A stretch of DNA of 40,857 nucleotides from a virus: positions 1 to 40,857 of the IMG/VR virus record IMGVR_UViG_3300020109_000046; one strand, 5' to 3'. Positions 15,337-23,904 of this stretch are shown one piece after another (position 1 is the first letter of the stretch; every line of letters begins with the position of its first letter). The notes under the pieces were generated by a model. The model saw nothing but the letters and a program-made list of their open reading frames with translations, did not search any database and was not told the DNA's origin. The position numbers and the translations under genes were made by a program.

Positions 15337-16235
15337 TAGAATACTCCCATATCTCCAAACTCACCAAATGGATTTCCTTCACTAAAGTCCAGAATCTCAT
15401 CGGCTTTATCTTCGTAGTATTTATTCTGAGCATTATCGAAGTTATCGATATCAAAATCAATAGTTGAAAATGATTCAACTTCCCACGTAGAGTTACTATC
15501 TAGTCCTTCAAGTTCTACATTTTGTTGCAATACTCCATCGATATACGTTAAATCTAATTTTCTAGTTGGGGCATTCCAAGCGGCAACAGTCGCAGTTACG
15601 ACTACAGATGAACCGCCTAAAGTATATGATTGTTGAACTTGCTCTCCAATAGCATAGTTGCCAACACCACCTGCTTTTAGATATACTGGAAAAACATAGT
15701 TTTCTTTTTTGTAATCATCAATGTCCTCATTACCTGTATCAAATAGATTATCCGCATTTTGTAGTAGTTCGCATGTCAAAGCAAAAATATAGTTTTTACC
15801 TAACTGATAAAATGGAACTTCTCTTTCTACAAACTTAATCTCATAAATGTTCTTCGTCATTGGAACATAAATTAAATCACCTTCATTTGGTCTTCCAGGC
15901 ACAGATGTAGAACTCATTAAATCTGGTTTCAATGACCACTTTCTTTTTGATACAGCAAGTGTGATTTCATCAGATAACTTTAATCCAAACTTACTCATCG
16001 CAACTGCGCCAGAACCACCAAATCCTTCTACGTTGATTAACATCATTTCTATAAGATGAGCTTCTCTAAACTCGTTTAAAACGACATCATTCAAACTTCT
16101 ATCAATCAACATAGTTTTTGGAATGTAAAATAAATCCATTCCAAACAGATGAATCTGTTCATCAACTAAATCCTGAACTAAACTTTGTTCGGTATTGACT
16201 CCACCGTATTGTGGAAAATAAACGCTCTTTGACAT
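15336..16235 (-). CDS. 14: Neck protein gp14
   Basis: A 299-aa neck protein (T4 gp14 256 aa). Recognisable parts: SVYFPQYGGVNTEQSLVQDL at the N terminus, DLFYIPKTMLIDRSLNDVVL, LIEMMLINVEGFGGSGAVAMSKFG and the VPMTKNIYEIKFVEREVPFYQ block with GKNYIFALTCELLQ. An insertion of about 50 residues near 195-245 (VGNYAIGEQVQQSYTLGG onwards) resembles modules common in cyanophage virion proteins and explains the extra length. It builds the gateway between portal and tail with gp13. Confidence 0.94.
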   Translation of the reverse strand: MSKSVYFPQYGGVNTEQSLVQDLVDEQIHLFGMDLFYIPKTMLIDRSLNDVVLNEFREAHLIEMMLINVEGFGGSGAVAMSKFGLKLSDEITLAVSKRKWSLKPDLMSSTSVPGRPNEGDLIYVPMTKNIYEIKFVEREVPFYQLGKNYIFALTCELLQNADNLFDTGNEDIDDYKKENYVFPVYLKAGGVGNYAIGEQVQQSYTLGGSSVVVTATVAAWNAPTRKLDLTYIDGVLQQNVELEGLDSNSTWEVESFSTIDFDIDNFDNAQNKYYEDKADEILDFSEGNPFGEFGDMGVF

Positions 16236-16236
16236 A

Positions 16237-17061
16237 TTATCCTATTGCGTCTAGTGGTGGAAGTTCATAATCAGAAATCATTCTGCTTTCTAGCTCATCA
16301 ATCTCTCTTAGTGCATCTTCGAAAAGTTCTCTTCCATTAATAGAAACACCGCCAGGAAGTTGAACGCCATTGAACTTGATTAAGTTTTGACCCCATTGTT
16401 TTTTAAACAATGCAGTTACATATCTTTTTAAAAACCAATCATTCCAAACTTTTGGTGCATCTGCTGGATTGAGAAGACGATGACATTCTACAATAAAGTA
16501 GTTATCTTGTTGCAATACTTTAGGATTGTAGTCAATAAAAAGTTTACCGTTTCTTTTTGTAAATCTGCATTGAATAATAGCACCACTGTTCAAAACCATA
16601 TCGAGTGTTTCAAAATATTGTTTAAACATATAGTAGTTAACTAAATCAACATTACCTAAGGAGTAACCAGCGTTTAAAGAAAACATATCCATCAGGAAAT
16701 ACTGGTTTCCAAATCCAAAAAAGTCAGAACGTAGAGCAGTCATAGACAAAGAAAAAACTCTTTCGATACCAACGATATGATCTGGAAGTTCAATATAGTT
16801 GTTTCTTTCTTCCCACTCACTTCCGTCATCTGATGTATGAATGGTGTTTTCTTCTCTAAATCTTTCTAGTTCTGCCTCTGTAAACTTGTGCTTCAAATAT
16901 AGTTTTTCCATGCCATCAAAATGACGCTCATTAAAATATTGTAGAGCATCATCAATCAAATCTTCTAGTTGATCATCATCAACATTTATTTCTAAAACTG
17001 GAGCACCTAGTTTTCTGAGGCAATATTGTTTTAGTTCTTCTCTGCTGGCTGGTTTAGCCAT
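16237..17061 (-). CDS. 13: Neck protein gp13
   Basis: A 274-aa neck protein (T4 gp13 309 aa) with the start MAKPASREELKQYCLRKLGAP, the acidic DDDQLEDLIDDALQYFNERHFDG block and DHIVGIERVFSL. It joins portal and tail with gp14. The start region is unusual: the AGAGG ribosome site (17075-17071), 9 nt before the ATG, lies in the 3' arm of a perfect 12-bp hairpin whose T tract runs into the ATG, while the 5' arm overlaps the gene's own TATAAATA late promoter. Read-through mRNA from the 1773-aa gene should therefore be terminated or untranslatable, and only the gene's own late mRNA should be open. Confidence 0.95.
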   Translation of the reverse strand: MAKPASREELKQYCLRKLGAPVLEINVDDDQLEDLIDDALQYFNERHFDGMEKLYLKHKFTEAELERFREENTIHTSDDGSEWEERNNYIELPDHIVGIERVFSLSMTALRSDFFGFGNQYFLMDMFSLNAGYSLGNVDLVNYYMFKQYFETLDMVLNSGAIIQCRFTKRNGKLFIDYNPKVLQQDNYFIVECHRLLNPADAPKVWNDWFLKRYVTALFKKQWGQNLIKFNGVQLPGGVSINGRELFEDALREIDELESRMISDYELPPLDAIG

Positions 17062-17093
17062 AAAAAAATACCTCTAGTTTCCTAGAGGTATTT
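17062..17093 (-). terminator. Hairpin terminator and RBS clamp at the gp13 start
   Basis: The minus-strand RNA pairs 17093-17082 with 17077-17066 (12 bp, perfect) around a GAAA tetraloop, followed by further Ts to 17062, directly before the gp13 ATG. It ends the 1773-aa gene mRNA. The 3' arm contains the gp13 AGAGG, so the fold also hides the ribosome site. Confidence 0.85.
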
Positions 17094-17096
17094 ATA
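17089..17096 (-). promoter_or_regulatory. Late promoter TATAAATA for gp13
   Basis: Exact minus-strand TATAAATA whose last five bases belong to the 5' arm of the hairpin at 17066-17093. With T4-like spacing transcription would begin near 17083, so the 5' arm would be absent from the transcript. Confidence 0.82.
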
Positions 17097-17114
17097 AATC
17101 ATGTTATTTATTTA

Positions 17115-20100
17115 TCAACTCCAGTTACCCGCGATAATCGATGGGTTGGCAGCACCCATAGCTTGAATCTCAAAGTATGAGTTAATACGAGTAGTTACAG
17201 TTGCGTTGGCCGCATCGCTCTTGTTAAACTGAGGAGTTAATGTTCCACCAGTTGTTGCGTTTGATACAAAGTAACCTTCAAACCGTATGGCGCAATCCTG
17301 ATTATTAGTTACATTTTGAGTAACTGCCGTTGATGTTTGAGCAGTTGTGTTCATAATCAAGGCGGCCGTTGATGAGGCTGAGTTTGCTCCAATAGCAGTG
17401 TAACGGAAGTTAGATGGCGTGTTTGTGAAAGTAAACAGTAAGTTCCAAGTACCAGATGTTGTGGTTGATTTAGATAGATAATAAACACCTCTAAATCTGT
17501 ATAATGTATTTGCTCTGAGGGGAGCGGCATCCGCCGTAGTTGGACTGAATACGTTTCTAACAGTGTTAGTTGTGCCTGTTTGTGCAAAATCTGCAGCAGC
17601 TCTCAGGATATGTGGAGCGAGAATGATTCCTCTTCCACTTTCAGTAGTTGGGGTTGCATAGAATGCAATCTGGTTATATTCAAAACCACCTTGCAGTGCG
17701 GTTGTGAGTAGAGCAGCACCTGTTGGAGTAAACCTCATTGGAGCTAGTGTAGTGGTTCCAGATGGAAGAACCAAACTATTTCTTACTGAAGTAGTTCCAG
17801 ATGTACCACCAAGAGTAATAGCAGTTGAAGAATTACCAATATCTAACTGAGCAATAGTTGGGAATACAAGACCAATACCAGTGGATCCACTGACATTAGT
17901 ATCGATCATAATTTCTTCCGTTGCTAAAACTCCAGTACCATCTGCCAATGCTGGTTTTGAAGCAATATATTTGCCAGGAGCAAGAAGAACATTTTCGCTA
18001 ACTGCAAATCTTCCAAGATCACCAAGACCATCATATGTAATAGTTTTATCAATAGTTCCTTTGATAGTTAAACCAGCACCCTGAATAGCAGAGTCTCCCG
18101 TAACATTACCAGCAGCAAGAGTAATATTAACATCTTCTACCACAAGTTCTGTAGTATTAACACTGGTAGTAGTACCACTAACCTGTAAACTTCCACCAAT
18201 GATTGTATCGCCAGTAATATTAGTATTACCGTTTACAGTTAAGTTCCTGCTTAATAGCTCGGAACCAACCGTAACATCATCATTTGAGTTAATAAAGTTA
18301 GTATCTACATAGGTTTTAACTGCCTTTTGGGTAGGTACAAATGAATCACTAGTTTCACTACCACCTAAAGTACCATCTGCATCAAACTTATTAATTTCTA
18401 CACCAACTTTAGTTCCATCTGGTAAAGCAAACTGTAAGTTTGATAAACCAGTTAGGTCAAAGGTTGAAGCATCAATAGTTGACTTACCAGTTGCTTGGTC
18501 AATCCTAAAGAACTGACCGACCTTAAAGTTTCCATCTTGATTGGTAGTTACATAATAAATTCTAGCAGGAGCAATAAAGTTAGTTTCCCTAGTTTCATCT
18601 GGTCGGACAAGTGGCTCATCTGGGAAGTTAGTGGTAGCAATACCACCAGTTCCAATCTCAAGCATGTCATGACCAGTTAGGCGAATCTGACTGTAGCGAT
18701 AACGAATCCGTATCTCATTTCCACTTGCTTCGGGTATTAGTTTTACTGGGAAAAATGTGAGAATAGCAGTTCCTGGATTTGCCGAAGTCTTCAAATCAAC
18801 TCGGAAAAACTCGTTATCAATCTTAATAAAATCTCCCTCAACAATAGTTTTTGTTGGTGAACCTTCTTGATCTGTAAATGAGAATACAGGTAAACCTCCA
18901 TTACCAGTTAATGTACTGTAGGTTAAAACATTAGATAGATTATTTGCATCTTGACGAAGTGTAGTAACTGGAGTGTACTTAACTACAAATCTAACAACAG
19001 CATTTTGTGGGAAGTTGGGGGAATCTTGGTCTGCGTGCTCTTGTGCAATCGTACCTTCTTGACCTCTAGTAACAGTTACATAGCTATTAAATGCATCATC
19101 GGTAACCGTCGATGGTAGCATCAACTCATTTCCAACTAATAGATATAGAGTCGTTGATGCAGTATTGTAAGTTTGTAAAGCATTAGTTACTCTTTCTGGA
19201 TTTAGAATATTGATGTTGGTTGCTGAAGTTGAAGTTAACAAATCTCCAGGATTATCAATAACTACTTGATTGTTGGCGCCAGTTAATAAACTGTAAAGAG
19301 AAATATCAGTTCCACCAACATGAGTCTCTGCTGCTACATTAACGCCATTTGGGAAAGTACCAGTTTTAGCGATTGGAATAGTAACAACACTGTTTTGTAA
19401 ACTTGCTGTTCTAGTTACGTCAAGAGTTTTGAATGATGCAGATGGACCATCGCTATAATTTTCAATCTCTTGAACAACATAGTTGATATTATCACCACTG
19501 TTGGCAAAAGTTACAGCACTAGTAATCTTTGGTTTTTCTGGTAGATTAATAACAGCAAACTTAGCTCCTCTTGTTGCTCGGTTTGCAGCACTAGTACTAT
19601 TGTCAGCAGCAGGATACTGACTATTTGCAATAACAGTTGATGCTGCTGGAATACTTACTGGAGGTGGATTGTTTGGATCTGCTCCAGTAATCTGAGCACA
19701 TCTTTGTCCATCGCCAATAAATCCAGTAATAGGTTCAATGAGAACTTTAGTATAATCATTACCAGCAAGAACATAAAGAACTCTTGCTTTTCCTAATGCA
19801 GGTCTTACAGTACCACCTGAACCTAAAGAAGTAGCAGTTGTGGTCGAAGCAAACTGAACACCAGTAATAACACCCTGAGTTCCTACTACACCAGTAATAG
19901 TGAAAGTTCCGTTGAAAGCATTGTTTGATACACCACTGATAGTAATCTTTTTGCCAATCACGAAAGGATTGAATGGTTTAGTATTAAAAGAAACCGTAGC
20001 AGTTGTTCCATTACCAACAACGTCAGTAATACCAGTATCATTTGCAACTCCTTCGTTGGAAATAATAGAACCAACTTGGAAATCTCCATTCACTTTTCCT

Positions 20101-22436
20101 GACTGAGTAATGGTCCCTAATACTAAGTTACCATTAACAGTTGCTGTTTCTGCAGCAGTTGTTGCTGCATTGTAGAAGTTTAACTCAGTACCACGAATAG
20201 TTGCTTCTAAAGGAATTTCGGTTGGGTCAAATCCTCTAGCGGAACATCCGAAGTTACCCCATGAGTTGTTTCCTCCGAGTGAACGCATACGAGCGCCACC
20301 AGAGCAAGCGTAACCAATATGAGAATAATAAGTGAAGCAAGAAACAATCTCAGAGTTTCCGTTATCTTTACACCAAATAGCAACACCGTCTTCTGGGAAT
20401 TGAGTTACGTTACCAAATAGTAAACTTTGGTGACCTGAAGCAAAGTGTGAAGGGTGATCTTTTCCTTCGTTAACCGAACCATCAACAATAGCACCTATAC
20501 CTTTGTGACAATAAGATGCACAACTATAGATATAAGGACTCTTAATGATTGTTTGTGAAACGAGGAATGGATTGATTCTGAAGAACACAAATCCAACTTG
20601 GGATTTTGTAATATCTGCAAGTTGATCTGTAATCTGTTCTTCGATCGTTAATCCAGTGATATCTGGTTTGATAAAACCTGCATCTAAATCTGGGTTATTA
20701 AATACTAAATCTTTTAGCATTACACCTTCCGAAAGGAAGAATAATGTTGCTTTTGTGTTATCTAGATTTTCTACCGAAACTATATCTACTTGAGGAGCAG
20801 TACCTAAGTTAGTTCCATTTAGGAAAGTGTCAGTGTCAATGATAGGACCACCTGCGATTCTTTCAACATAAACCATTTTCTTTCTATTTGCTTCCCCAGA
20901 ACCAACAGGAGTTGCGTCTGTATCAGCAAAGTGAAGAACTCTAGCAGTTCTTGTTGCGCCAGCAAGAGTATTTACCGTTAAAGTATCTCCTGGTTTTAAT
21001 AAACAAGTAGAAGCAATGATTAGTTTTTGAATATGACTGACCCCAGGACCAGGCTCAATAATAGTTCCTCTACTGTCATCACCAACGACAGAGCAATAAG
21101 GTGGCACAGTGATGGGACACTGCTCGTCATAAACACCAGCTTTTACATAAATGGTTGCAGGATTCTGCTCATCGCATCCTTCTTGTGCGGCAATCTGTGT
21201 AGCATATTTTACAGTTCTAAACGATCTGCCGATAGAACCACCATAACCCTCAGAAAAATCATCTTCCCCATCTAGAGTTACGAAGTATACTTTTCTAGTC
21301 TTTGCATTTCCCCATCCAGGAATGCCATTTTCTGTGGCATACAAGATTTGACCAGGATTGCCGATTGGTAATCTTGCATTGGTAGCAGTTGCTCTATAAA
21401 GTAAATCACCTTTAACAGTAATAGTACTCTCTTCATCTCCGCGTGCAACAACTGCCCAGAACCCATCTGCGTCATTAGTTCCAGGGTCTCTTCCAGTGTT
21501 ATTGTATGCAATACTAACATAAGTACTCGAAGCTGATGTTACAACATCATTCTTTTGATAAGTGGTCAGATTATCCCACTCATTTTTATATGAAAGACCT
21601 TCGGAAATCAAACTCCACTTGAGAGCACCATCTCCAGATTCTGAGGGAGCAACACCAGCAACACTAGTTAATAGTTTTACAAAAGTATTACCACCATATC
21701 TTACAACATCTCCAGGAACATAAATGGTTGCTGAATTGTAGATACCCTTGGCATCAAAACCGACACTGATTACTTCCCAATCAGTGTTTACATAGTTGTT
21801 TGGTTGTTTGTTTATATTAATAGTTTTTGCGGTGTATGAATAACCACCAAAGAGAACAATATCTCCTGGTTGATATTCTACGTCATTGCTCCAACTATCT
21901 TCAAACTTAACTGCTTCTAAAAATATACTAAACTTAGTAATATCAAATGCTGTTGTCGAAGTGTGACCAATATTACAGAGATAAATATTATTTCCGTATT
22001 TTACTAAATCGTTGACTTTATACCAAGTAGTTGCTTGCCAAGTTCCTTTATTTTCATTTCCATAAAGAAACAGATCCCAGTTACCAGCAAAGTTGGTTAG
22101 GTAAAAAAGATTCTCGTTAGAAGGGGAAGTATGATTATCTTTACAGATATAAATGTTGCCACCATACCTCACAAGATCCTGACTTGCGTAGAAGGTATTT
22201 GGAGTCCACGCACCAGCGTTTCTGACACCAGGAACATAGAGTTCCCATTTTGCCGCTGGACTTGCGTTAAGATCTGTATCTTCCCATGCTTCCTGGCTAG
22301 CAGCGGAAGTGTGATTGACAACACAGACATAGGTGTTGCCTTTGAAGGAGATGATATCGTCCAGTACATAAGCACGGTTTGGTTGCCATGCTCCAGTCCA
22401 GTTGAACTTTAATCTACCTAGTCTAAATTCAGCCAT
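17115..22436 (-). CDS. Giant modular tail or fibre protein with CBM-like repeats and beta-helix
   Basis: A 1773-aa protein. Residues about 1-330 hold six about 50-aa modules of the type GxWxxxxxYxxGDxVxYxGxxYxCxxxHTS...W, like bacterial carbohydrate-binding (chitin-binding type) domains. Next comes a GNPGQILYATENGIPGWG linker, then VYFVTLDGEDDFSEGYGGSI and TIYVKAGVYDEQCPITVPPY, the opening of a pectate-lyase-like beta-helix that continues through SCFTYYSHIGYACSGGARMR and NSWGNFGCSARGFDPTE. The second half has beta modules, an LQVSGTTTSVNTTELVVEDV segment and a C-terminal domain of about 170 aa related to that of the fibre at 23905-25521. The likely role is host-surface binding as part of the tail; the exact position is unknown. 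Ribosome site AGGA. Confidence 0.8.
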   Translation of the reverse strand: MAEFRLGRLKFNWTGAWQPNRAYVLDDIISFKGNTYVCVVNHTSAASQEAWEDTDLNASPAAKWELYVPGVRNAGAWTPNTFYASQDLVRYGGNIYICKDNHTSPSNENLFYLTNFAGNWDLFLYGNENKGTWQATTWYKVNDLVKYGNNIYLCNIGHTSTTAFDITKFSIFLEAVKFEDSWSNDVEYQPGDIVLFGGYSYTAKTININKQPNNYVNTDWEVISVGFDAKGIYNSATIYVPGDVVRYGGNTFVKLLTSVAGVAPSESGDGALKWSLISEGLSYKNEWDNLTTYQKNDVVTSASSTYVSIAYNNTGRDPGTNDADGFWAVVARGDEESTITVKGDLLYRATATNARLPIGNPGQILYATENGIPGWGNAKTRKVYFVTLDGEDDFSEGYGGSIGRSFRTVKYATQIAAQEGCDEQNPATIYVKAGVYDEQCPITVPPYCSVVGDDSRGTIIEPGPGVSHIQKLIIASTCLLKPGDTLTVNTLAGATRTARVLHFADTDATPVGSGEANRKKMVYVERIAGGPIIDTDTFLNGTNLGTAPQVDIVSVENLDNTKATLFFLSEGVMLKDLVFNNPDLDAGFIKPDITGLTIEEQITDQLADITKSQVGFVFFRINPFLVSQTIIKSPYIYSCASYCHKGIGAIVDGSVNEGKDHPSHFASGHQSLLFGNVTQFPEDGVAIWCKDNGNSEIVSCFTYYSHIGYACSGGARMRSLGGNNSWGNFGCSARGFDPTEIPLEATIRGTELNFYNAATTAAETATVNGNLVLGTITQSGKVNGDFQVGSIISNEGVANDTGITDVVGNGTTATVSFNTKPFNPFVIGKKITISGVSNNAFNGTFTITGVVGTQGVITGVQFASTTTATSLGSGGTVRPALGKARVLYVLAGNDYTKVLIEPITGFIGDGQRCAQITGADPNNPPPVSIPAASTVIANSQYPAADNSTSAANRATRGAKFAVINLPEKPKITSAVTFANSGDNINYVVQEIENYSDGPSASFKTLDVTRTASLQNSVVTIPIAKTGTFPNGVNVAAETHVGGTDISLYSLLTGANNQVVIDNPGDLLTSTSATNINILNPERVTNALQTYNTASTTLYLLVGNELMLPSTVTDDAFNSYVTVTRGQEGTIAQEHADQDSPNFPQNAVVRFVVKYTPVTTLRQDANNLSNVLTYSTLTGNGGLPVFSFTDQEGSPTKTIVEGDFIKIDNEFFRVDLKTSANPGTAILTFFPVKLIPEASGNEIRIRYRYSQIRLTGHDMLEIGTGGIATTNFPDEPLVRPDETRETNFIAPARIYYVTTNQDGNFKVGQFFRIDQATGKSTIDASTFDLTGLSNLQFALPDGTKVGVEINKFDADGTLGGSETSDSFVPTQKAVKTYVDTNFINSNDDVTVGSELLSRNLTVNGNTNITGDTIIGGSLQVSGTTTSVNTTELVVEDVNITLAAGNVTGDSAIQGAGLTIKGTIDKTITYDGLGDLGRFAVSENVLLAPGKYIASKPALADGTGVLATEEIMIDTNVSGSTGIGLVFPTIAQLDIGNSSTAITLGGTSGTTSVRNSLVLPSGTTTLAPMRFTPTGAALLTTALQGGFEYNQIAFYATPTTESGRGIILAPHILRAAADFAQTGTTNTVRNVFSPTTADAAPLRANTLYRFRGVYYLSKSTTTSGTWNLLFTFTNTPSNFRYTAIGANSASSTAALIMNTTAQTSTAVTQNVTNNQDCAIRFEGYFVSNATTGGTLTPQFNKSDAANATVTTRINSYFEIQAMGAANPSIIAGNWS

Positions 22437-22454
22437 TTTTAGTACTTCCTGTTG

Positions 22455-23111
22455 TTATTGTGGTCCTTGTGAATAATCGTGGTTTCCAAACTTAGCAACC
22501 AAATATCCTTCATTGTCAATATAATATGAAATTTTTCTCGCATCAAATCTATACTGTTGATATTTATCAGATGGTGAGTTTGAATATGTTTTTACTAGTT
22601 CGCTTACTTCTAAGTATAAATCAGATTGGGAGTTTTCTTCCTTGATCAAAGATGACGAAACAATGATTTGATCTTTTAAAGCAAAATCATTACCACCATT
22701 CACTATTTCTATATTGTTAATAACACCTTCAGCATCTCTAGTAATATTTAAAGATAAATTTTTTCCTGTATTGTTAGATACTAAACTATTTACTGAATAT
22801 GTTTCATTTGCCTCTGAAGCAACTTTAGTTCCACCCGCCAATAAGTTTAATCTCAAAATAGGAGATCTAGCATCTACGTTATCTATGCCATCTAATAAAT
22901 CCGACAACTGTGTATTTTCTTCGTTGAAAACATCAATAGTTCCAGGATCAGTTGGTCTTAGGGTGTTGTAATACAACATGCCTTCAGAATCTCTTCTTAA
23001 AGCATGAAAGTACCAACTAGTAGTAGTTCTAATAACTGAACTAATGTTACCACTACCACCTCCAAAACTAGAGCTAGAACCAGATAAATCACTACTTAAA
23101 TATAGTGCCAT
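22455..23111 (-). CDS. Virion structural protein candidate, unknown
   Basis: A 218-aa protein in the tail-fibre block. It begins with a flexible Ser/Gly-rich stretch (SSDLSGSSSSFGGGSGNISS), followed by TTTSWYFHALRRDSEGMLYY, a motif I associate with cyanophage structural proteins, then beta-rich sequence and a C-terminal YQQYRFDARKISYYIDNEGY segment. No catalytic motif, signal peptide or membrane segment. Strong AAGGAG ribosome site before the ATG at 23111. Gaps of 11 and 18 nt to the neighbours suggest one operon with the 230-aa and 1773-aa genes, from the late promoter at 23851-23858 to the terminator at gp13. Confidence 0.72.
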   Translation of the reverse strand: MALYLSSDLSGSSSSFGGGSGNISSVIRTTTSWYFHALRRDSEGMLYYNTLRPTDPGTIDVFNEENTQLSDLLDGIDNVDARSPILRLNLLAGGTKVASEANETYSVNSLVSNNTGKNLSLNITRDAEGVINNIEIVNGGNDFALKDQIIVSSSLIKEENSQSDLYLEVSELVKTYSNSPSDKYQQYRFDARKISYYIDNEGYLVAKFGNHDYSQGPQ

Positions 23112-23122
23112 TTATTTTCTCC

Positions 23123-23815
23123 TTACTTTGAGAATACTCTCCAAAATACTCCATCCCAAACAACTCTAACGATTACGTTAGAAACATCGAATATATATTC
23201 GACATCTTCAATGTTTGCTGCGTTAATAAATTTTGATGTGTTATCTCCTAATATTAATCTAACGAAGTTTATTCCCCACATACCCTTAGCATCAATAAAC
23301 TCAATACCTTCTCCTTTTTCAACTTTATATAATCCTGTCGATAAATCTATTTCTGTTGTATCAGGTAAAGTTATTTCAATAGTATTATTTGAAGAATCAA
23401 CTAAATATAGACCTTGAGATTCTGCAACAAAATTGGCAGTTTTGGGAACAAATCTAGGTAGACCATTGAATGTATCTGCCCACGTCATTCCATTTCCTGT
23501 TGCTTTCAAAATCTGTCCTTCGGTTCCATAAGAACCATTAACAGTCATTGTCCCTAGAACAACAAAATCATCAAGTGTTTTATTAGTAAGAGTATCTACA
23601 GTATTCTTAGCAACCAATGTATCAGTGACACTTGGTATAGTAATAGTAGATGTTCCTGCACCTGATGCTACTAACTGATTCCCATTTAACTTTAATGTAT
23701 TAGAATCGGCAGTATCAAACGTGAGATTTTTTGCTTTTCTGTCTACGCTGATTACTTCAGTGTTAATAATGGATAAACCATTCTTAACAGAAAAGTTTTT
23801 GTTTTCTAGTGCCAT
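23123..23815 (-). CDS. Tail-fibre-like structural protein
   Basis: A 230-aa protein with the TLTNKTLDDFVVLGTMTVNG segment (about 76-95) typical of phage fibre shafts, preceded by KNLTFDTADSNTLKLNGNQL beta repeats and followed by GTEGQILKATGNGMTWAD, the same linker type seen in the 1773-aa protein. The C-terminal about 110 residues look like a compact beta domain ending VRVVWDGVFWRVFSK. No close T4 counterpart is recognised. First gene after the terminator/late promoter pair at 23851-23883. The ribosome site is unusual: a GGGGGGGAG run about 15 nt before the ATG. Confidence 0.75.
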   Translation of the reverse strand: MALENKNFSVKNGLSIINTEVISVDRKAKNLTFDTADSNTLKLNGNQLVASGAGTSTITIPSVTDTLVAKNTVDTLTNKTLDDFVVLGTMTVNGSYGTEGQILKATGNGMTWADTFNGLPRFVPKTANFVAESQGLYLVDSSNNTIEITLPDTTEIDLSTGLYKVEKGEGIEFIDAKGMWGINFVRLILGDNTSKFINAANIEDVEYIFDVSNVIVRVVWDGVFWRVFSK

Positions 23816-23850
23816 GAAGGTTCACTCTCCCCCCCATAATGTTTCATAGA

Positions 23851-23858
23851 TATTTATA
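23851..23858 (-). promoter_or_regulatory. Late promoter TATAAATA for the 230-, 218- and 1773-aa genes
   Basis: Exact minus-strand TATAAATA that begins on the last T of the preceding terminator, 35 nt ahead of the ATG at 23815. Confidence 0.8.
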
Positions 23859-23883
23859 AAAAAAATCCCCCCATAAGGAGGGA
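23858..23883 (-). terminator. Intrinsic terminator after the 538-aa fibre gene
   Basis: Minus-strand RNA TCCCTCC (23883-23877) pairs with GGGGGGA (23872-23866) around a TTAT loop, with one U-G wobble that forms only in the minus-strand RNA, followed by eight Ts (23865-23858). It lies 21 nt past the stop codon. Confidence 0.87.
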
Positions 23884-23904
23884 CTCGGAAAATGTAAGTA
23901 AATA

